From Streptomyces sp. PT12 (GTDB taxonomy: Bacteria; Actinomycetota; Actinomycetes; Streptomycetales; Streptomycetaceae), in contig NZ_QEST01000105.1 of the NCBI RefSeq assembly GCF_003311645.1, forward strand, positions 1-64,000: a DNA stretch of 64,000 nucleotides, given 5' to 3'. Of the stretch, positions 60,145 to 64,000 are shown piece by piece. Positions within the stretch are counted from its first letter, which is position 1. Every line of letters starts with the position of its first letter. The translations under genes and the position numbers were made by a program. The notes beneath the pieces were generated by a model. The model ran no database searches. It saw nothing but the letters and a program-made list of their open reading frames with translations, and was not told where the DNA came from.

Positions 60145-63100
60145 CTATCGCAGCTTGACGGTGACGACCTGCCATGCGGTCAGGTCGAGGGTGAAGCGCT
60201 GGTCGTTCAGGGGGAGTTCGTGGAGCTCGTGCTCGTCGGCGCGGCACAGGACGGCCGCGTCACCGGTGTGGCGCAGCCCCAGGGTGCGGGGCTCGGGGGT
60301 GAGGTTCTGCACGCGGAGCAGCAGCCCGCGCCGGTCGCGGGGCTCGGCCACGGTGGCATGGCAGTCGCCTGGAAGCCCGAGATCGAGCAATGTGCCGCTG
60401 TCGGCTGGGAGTTGGCGGGGCTCGATGTCGTGCTTGTCGAGGCGCGTGACCTCGGAGACCATCGGGGCGGCGCGCGTTTCGAGGCCGAAGCGGGAGGCCG
60501 CGGCCGGGTCGAACGCGCCGAGCGGGGTGAACGCGTACCGCAGCGTCAGCGAACCCTCCTGCTCCGGTGGGGTGTTGGTGGGCCAGTAGTTGTTCATGAC
60601 CCAGGACAGGACCGTGCCGTTGGCCGCCTCGAACGTCTCGGCCCACGTGCCGCGCACCACGTCGCCGACCGTGAACAGCGGGGCGTCGGCCGAGCACCAC
60701 GCGATGTCGTCGACGGCGACGCCATGGTGGGTGGTGAACCACTCGTTGCACGCGCCGGGGGCGTGGTCGGTCGCCGGATCGACCCAGCCCTGCTGGCGGT
60801 CGTAGCGGACGCGGGGCCCCGAGCCGTCCGCGGCCGCCGCGAGGAAGGGGAAGGGGACATAGACGGACTCCTTGGCCAGGACGCGCTCCTTCTCCAGGCG
60901 CACGGTCAGCTCCACGCGGTCGTCGTCGTCGCGCAGCAGCAGGTCCGTCTGGACGAACGGCAGGCTGGGCCCGGTGCCCACGGCCCGCAGCCGCCAGCCG
61001 TCATGGGTGCGGGCGAGCCCGACCGGGGTCAACGCGGCGGTGGCGACGGTGAGTTCGGGTGGCGCGCTGGAGGGGCGGCGGGTCAGCAACGAGCTGCGGG
61101 GCGCGCGGGCGTGGCGGTGCGGGACGCCGGTGTGCGCGGGGCGGTCGCCCCGCGTGAGCGCGTCGGGCCCGTTGATGACATGGAGCACCTGCCCGAGCCG
61201 GTAGGGCGACACGGGATCGAGAAGGCGCCGCCCGGTGGCGCGGTGGACGAGGCCGACGACGGCGCCGGTCGCCGGGTCAAGATCCATCTCCCAGCGGGCG
61301 GTGGTGAGTTGCCCGGGAACGGGCCGCCACTGCGGCGGCGCGAAGGCCGCGGCGGGTGCGGCGGGTGCGGCGGGGCGGGCCGCGTCGGCGGTGGGGTCGC
61401 CCTCGTCGCCGTTGGGGTTCACCCTGTGGGCGGCGCCGAGCGGCAGGGCCCGGTAGCCGAACCCCGGCACATCGGGCACGGTGAGCCGCACGCGGTGCAG
61501 CCCGTCGCAGTCCTCGAGCACCTCGTACGGCAGCGCGGGATCCCCGATCGGGGTGCCCGCGGGGACCTCGGCCTCGACGGTGACGGCGCGCGCCCAGCCG
61601 AGGGGATTGTGCACCAGCAGGGTGGGCCCATCGGTGCTGACCAGCTCGCCCAGCTGGCTCAGCGCGCGCCGCGCCTCGTCGATGGCCGTGCGGTGCGCGG
61701 TGTGCACGCGGTGCCGCTTCCAGTCGAGCTGGTCGCCGACCTGGTCCCCGTGCGGGTGCCCGACGCTGTGCGACCATGTCCACGTGTGCTCGCACCCGTA
61801 GAGCGCGCCCTCCCAACCCCGGTCAAGCGCCTCCCTGTTGGGCCGGTATCCGGGGTCGGCGCGGGCCACCAGGGCGGCCAGCCCCTCGGCGGCTGGCAGC
61901 GCGGACTGCGCCGCGCGGTGCTCGGCGACCACGGCGGCGCCCGTTCCCACGCCGTCCTCCCAGTAGCTGCCGCCGTCGCCGCGCCACAGCGGCAGCCGGT
62001 CGGCCAGGGGGCGGACGGCGTCCAGGTAGTCGGCGAGGGTGGACATGCGCAGCCTGGGGTGGGCGTAGACGGCGTTCCAGCGGGCGGCGAACCCGGCGTC
62101 GCCGTCGGCCAGGTCCTCGTTGTCGGCGTGGGTGCCGATCAGCGCGAGGTCGTGGGGCGCGTAGTCGGGGCGTTCATAACGGGCCACATAGCGGGGCAGC
62201 GACTGGGCCCCGCCCGTGACGGTCTGCGGGTCGGCGACCATGAACCGGAGCTGGGAATACGCGTCGGCGAAGTGCGTCAGCACGGTGCTGCCGTCCACGC
62301 CCTGCCAGCGCACGGGGGTGGCGAGGTGCTGGGCGTCGCTGTCCGCGTTGGCGCCCCTGCTGTGGTTCTCGATGCCGACGAACGCGGTGATGCCGAGCGA
62401 GGTGAGGACGGCGGGCAGGGCGGAGCTGTAGGAGGGGACGTCGGTGAGATTGGCGTACTCGACGGGGACGCCGTACTCATCGCGGAGCCGCACGGCGGCA
62501 TACGCGGCCCGGTAGGTCTCCTCCAGGCTGGCGACGCCGGACAGGAAGAGGCTGTGGAACGCGTTGACGGCCAGACGGCGTTCGCGCAGCGCGGCCAGCA
62601 CGCGCTCGGCGCGCCCTGGGGCGCGGGTGGCCAGGTACTCGTCGAGGATGAGCGAGCCGTCGAGCGAGAAGCGGAAGCCGTCGTCGCGCTCAAGGGCGGC
62701 GATGGCGCGGTCGAGGTTGCGGCTGTGCAGTTCGAGGACCTTGCCCTGGGCGTCGGTGTAGCCGACGTCGAGGTGGACATGCGGGATGAGGTGCAGGGTC
62801 CACTTGCGGGCCGGGTGGAGCGTGAACGCGACCGGCTCGCCGCCATGTTCGGCCAGCAGGACGGTGGCCTCGGTGTCCCCGTCGAACTCCGGCACCGGGA
62901 AACGGACCCGCACATCGCCGAAGTCCCTTCCCGCCCTGCCGAGTTCGAGGCGGTGCGCCCTGCCCGCCACGTGGACGTCGGCGGTCGGCGGCCAGGGCGC
63001 GCCCGCGGGCACGCGCACGGTGAGATCGATCAACGCGTCGAGCCCGGTGGCGCGTTGGAGATACAGGGGGGTGGGGGCGAGGGCGACATCGGCGCTCTGC

Positions 63101-63720
63101 GCGGCGGGCGCGGCGGCGGGCCACAGGCCGAGGCCGCGCCATGTGATGCCCGCGCCGAACCAGTTGCCGTACTGCTCGCGGTGGCGCGGGAGTTCGTTGT
63201 CGAGCGCGTCCAGCGCGGCCCCTTCGAGCCCGGTGGCGGCGGCCCGGTCCACGGTGGTGGTGAGGGTGAGGACATGGGCGCCGGGCGCGAGCCAGGCGGC
63301 GGGCAGGTGGATGTCGAGGGCGCACTCCCCCGCGATGGGCCCCTGCCGGTCGACCTCGGCGCGGTCGTCGCGCACGACGTGGGGGTGAAAGAGGCCACGG
63401 TGCGCGCCGTCGAGGTCCACGGCCAGGTCGGGGCAGGGCCCGTGCGACCCGGCGAACCGCAGCCGCAGGACACACCCGTCGCCCGGCACCTGTCCCTCGG
63501 CGACGTCGAAGGCGACCTCCATCCGGTGCTGGCGCCACCCGGTGCTCGCGTTGAGGGGGCTGGGATGGAAGAGGGGCCAGTCCCGCTCGGGCGACGACAC
63601 CCCGACGCGATACCGCAGCGCGGGCTCGTCGCCCGGGGGCCACTCCCCGCCGAACTCCGAGGCCCGACTGACACTTTCGGGCACCCCGATGCGCCAGAGC
63701 GGCACGGGCTGAACAGACAC
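60145..63720 (-). CDS. GH38-family alpha-mannosidase-like glycoside hydrolase
   Basis: This 1191-residue cytosolic-type protein has no signal peptide. Residues about 1-310 form a beta-rich N-terminal module. The GH38 catalytic domain starts with the zinc motif LHLIPHVHLDVGYTD (HxHxD) and continues through VEYANLTDVPSYSSALPAVL, GTHADNEDLADGD and CEHTWTWSHSVGHP with further His ligand candidates. A long C-terminal beta-sandwich region follows. GH38 enzymes are retaining alpha-mannosidases. The NADN-type region differs from the classic family, so another alpha-linked substrate is possible. ATG 63720 is near the family start. The promoter region lies in 63721-63850. Confidence 0.82.
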   Translation of the reverse strand: MSVQPVPLWRIGVPESVSRASEFGGEWPPGDEPALRYRVGVSSPERDWPLFHPSPLNASTGWRQHRMEVAFDVAEGQVPGDGCVLRLRFAGSHGPCPDLAVDLDGAHRGLFHPHVVRDDRAEVDRQGPIAGECALDIHLPAAWLAPGAHVLTLTTTVDRAAATGLEGAALDALDNELPRHREQYGNWFGAGITWRGLGLWPAAAPAAQSADVALAPTPLYLQRATGLDALIDLTVRVPAGAPWPPTADVHVAGRAHRLELGRAGRDFGDVRVRFPVPEFDGDTEATVLLAEHGGEPVAFTLHPARKWTLHLIPHVHLDVGYTDAQGKVLELHSRNLDRAIAALERDDGFRFSLDGSLILDEYLATRAPGRAERVLAALRERRLAVNAFHSLFLSGVASLEETYRAAYAAVRLRDEYGVPVEYANLTDVPSYSSALPAVLTSLGITAFVGIENHSRGANADSDAQHLATPVRWQGVDGSTVLTHFADAYSQLRFMVADPQTVTGGAQSLPRYVARYERPDYAPHDLALIGTHADNEDLADGDAGFAARWNAVYAHPRLRMSTLADYLDAVRPLADRLPLWRGDGGSYWEDGVGTGAAVVAEHRAAQSALPAAEGLAALVARADPGYRPNREALDRGWEGALYGCEHTWTWSHSVGHPHGDQVGDQLDWKRHRVHTAHRTAIDEARRALSQLGELVSTDGPTLLVHNPLGWARAVTVEAEVPAGTPIGDPALPYEVLEDCDGLHRVRLTVPDVPGFGYRALPLGAAHRVNPNGDEGDPTADAARPAAPAAPAAAFAPPQWRPVPGQLTTARWEMDLDPATGAVVGLVHRATGRRLLDPVSPYRLGQVLHVINGPDALTRGDRPAHTGVPHRHARAPRSSLLTRRPSSAPPELTVATAALTPVGLARTHDGWRLRAVGTGPSLPFVQTDLLLRDDDDRVELTVRLEKERVLAKESVYVPFPFLAAAADGSGPRVRYDRQQGWVDPATDHAPGACNEWFTTHHGVAVDDIAWCSADAPLFTVGDVVRGTWAETFEAANGTVLSWVMNNYWPTNTPPEQEGSLTLRYAFTPLGAFDPAAASRFGLETRAAPMVSEVTRLDKHDIEPRQLPADSGTLLDLGLPGDCHATVAEPRDRRGLLLRVQNLTPEPRTLGLRHTGDAAVLCRADEHELHELPLNDQRFTLDLTAWQVVTVKLR

Positions 63721-64000
63721 AGACGACCTCCGGTCAGGTGAACGCTTGCTCCGGGATGTGAGCTCCGCGATGTGAGCTCCGCTCGGTTCGCCGAACGGAC
63801 GTGTGGTGGAGCGATGAGGGGATGGAGCGATGGGGGTGGCCCCGAGGGGCCGGGGCGGTCCGGCTCGCCCTTGGACGACCGCCCCGGCGCGAGCGATCGG
63901 CCGCCAGGCCGCAGGCCGCCACGCCGCCAGGCCGCCACGCCGCCAGGGCGGCGGCGTTCGTCGCGCTCTGCGCGACGGGGCCCGCCGCCCCTGGCGGCCC
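63721..64000. other. Upstream region of the GH38 gene with short tandem repeats
   Basis: GATGTGAGCTCCGC is tandemly duplicated (63755-63768 and 63769-63782), 35 bp before the GH38 start; it could be an operator or slippage. Further right, 63897-63960 is a run of GCCGCCAGGCCGC- and GCCGCCACGCC-type repeats. No gene was recognised up to the window end. Confidence 0.5.

Noticed and set aside
58504-63741. A 1745-codon open frame on the plus strand
   Set aside because: It lies opposite the GxGYxYP and GH38 genes, both with clear motifs and signals, and its composition is that of a codon-position shadow.
63897-63960. GC-rich repeats near the window end considered as an origin or attachment site
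   Set aside because: No core att sequence, tRNA end, integrase or DnaA-box pattern accompanies them; they look like simple repeats.

Overview
The window is very GC-rich, with GTG/TTG starts, 4-bp ATGA/GTGA gene overlaps, Tat and lipoprotein signals, a DmdR/IdeR-type iron box and Zur-type boxes. This fits a Streptomyces-like actinomycete. The many truncated or frameshifted genes suggest accessory, arm-like chromosomal DNA. No rRNA, tRNA, CRISPR array or complete insertion sequence was recognised.

Metal region (0-14.3 kb). After a broken MmyB-type regulator come an XRE regulator divergent from a methionine aminopeptidase, a glutathione peroxidase, a lipoprotein, and a SmtB/CzrA-type ArsR repressor divergent from a P1B-4 metal ATPase. 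A zinc-starvation block follows: zinc-free ribosomal proteins L32, L28 and S14 behind a Zur-type box, then the actinobacterial anchored-repeat ABC system (sortase-anchored wall protein, substrate-binding lipoprotein with an inserted wall domain, second anchored protein, ATPase, permease) behind a second box.

Carbohydrate operon (14.4-24.9 kb). A LacI regulator with twin operators leads a FAD oxidoreductase, a five-gene oligopeptide/oligosaccharide-type ABC transporter and a secreted GH5 glycosidase, ending in a 16-bp hairpin. Next (24.8-31.4 kb) are a frameshifted small secreted protein, an ATP-grasp enzyme, a MarR/NmrA-like reductase/LigB-type dioxygenase set, a P450 and a FhuF-like ferric reductase.

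Lipid-type polyketide locus (31.9-45.8 kb). Two large synthases (tandem NMO/PfaD-like segments-KS-AT-ACP-KR, and KS-AT-DH-PPTase), a free ACP, an alpha/beta hydrolase and a family-1 glycosyltransferase form a coupled operon. The domain set recalls PUFA, heterocyst-glycolipid and enediyne synthases, so a glycosylated lipid or polyketide is a reasonable product guess. Beside it lie a DUF5988-like gene and the wreck of a modular PKS.

Siderophore operon (47.0-51.3 kb). An iron box precedes two IucA/IucC-type NIS synthetases and an acyltransferase.

TIR system (51.4-56.5 kb, minus strand). An XRE-TPR regulator is followed by three overlapping genes: a TIR protein, an ATPase-like protein with a degenerate P-loop, and a membrane-anchored protein. 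The TIR C-terminus and NTPase N-terminus carry related Gly/Ser/His-rich motifs. This is the best candidate here for an undescribed, defence-like system.

The right end holds a GH43 fragment butted against a decayed dipeptide-type permease pair, then a GxGYxYP-domain protein and a GH38 alpha-mannosidase.
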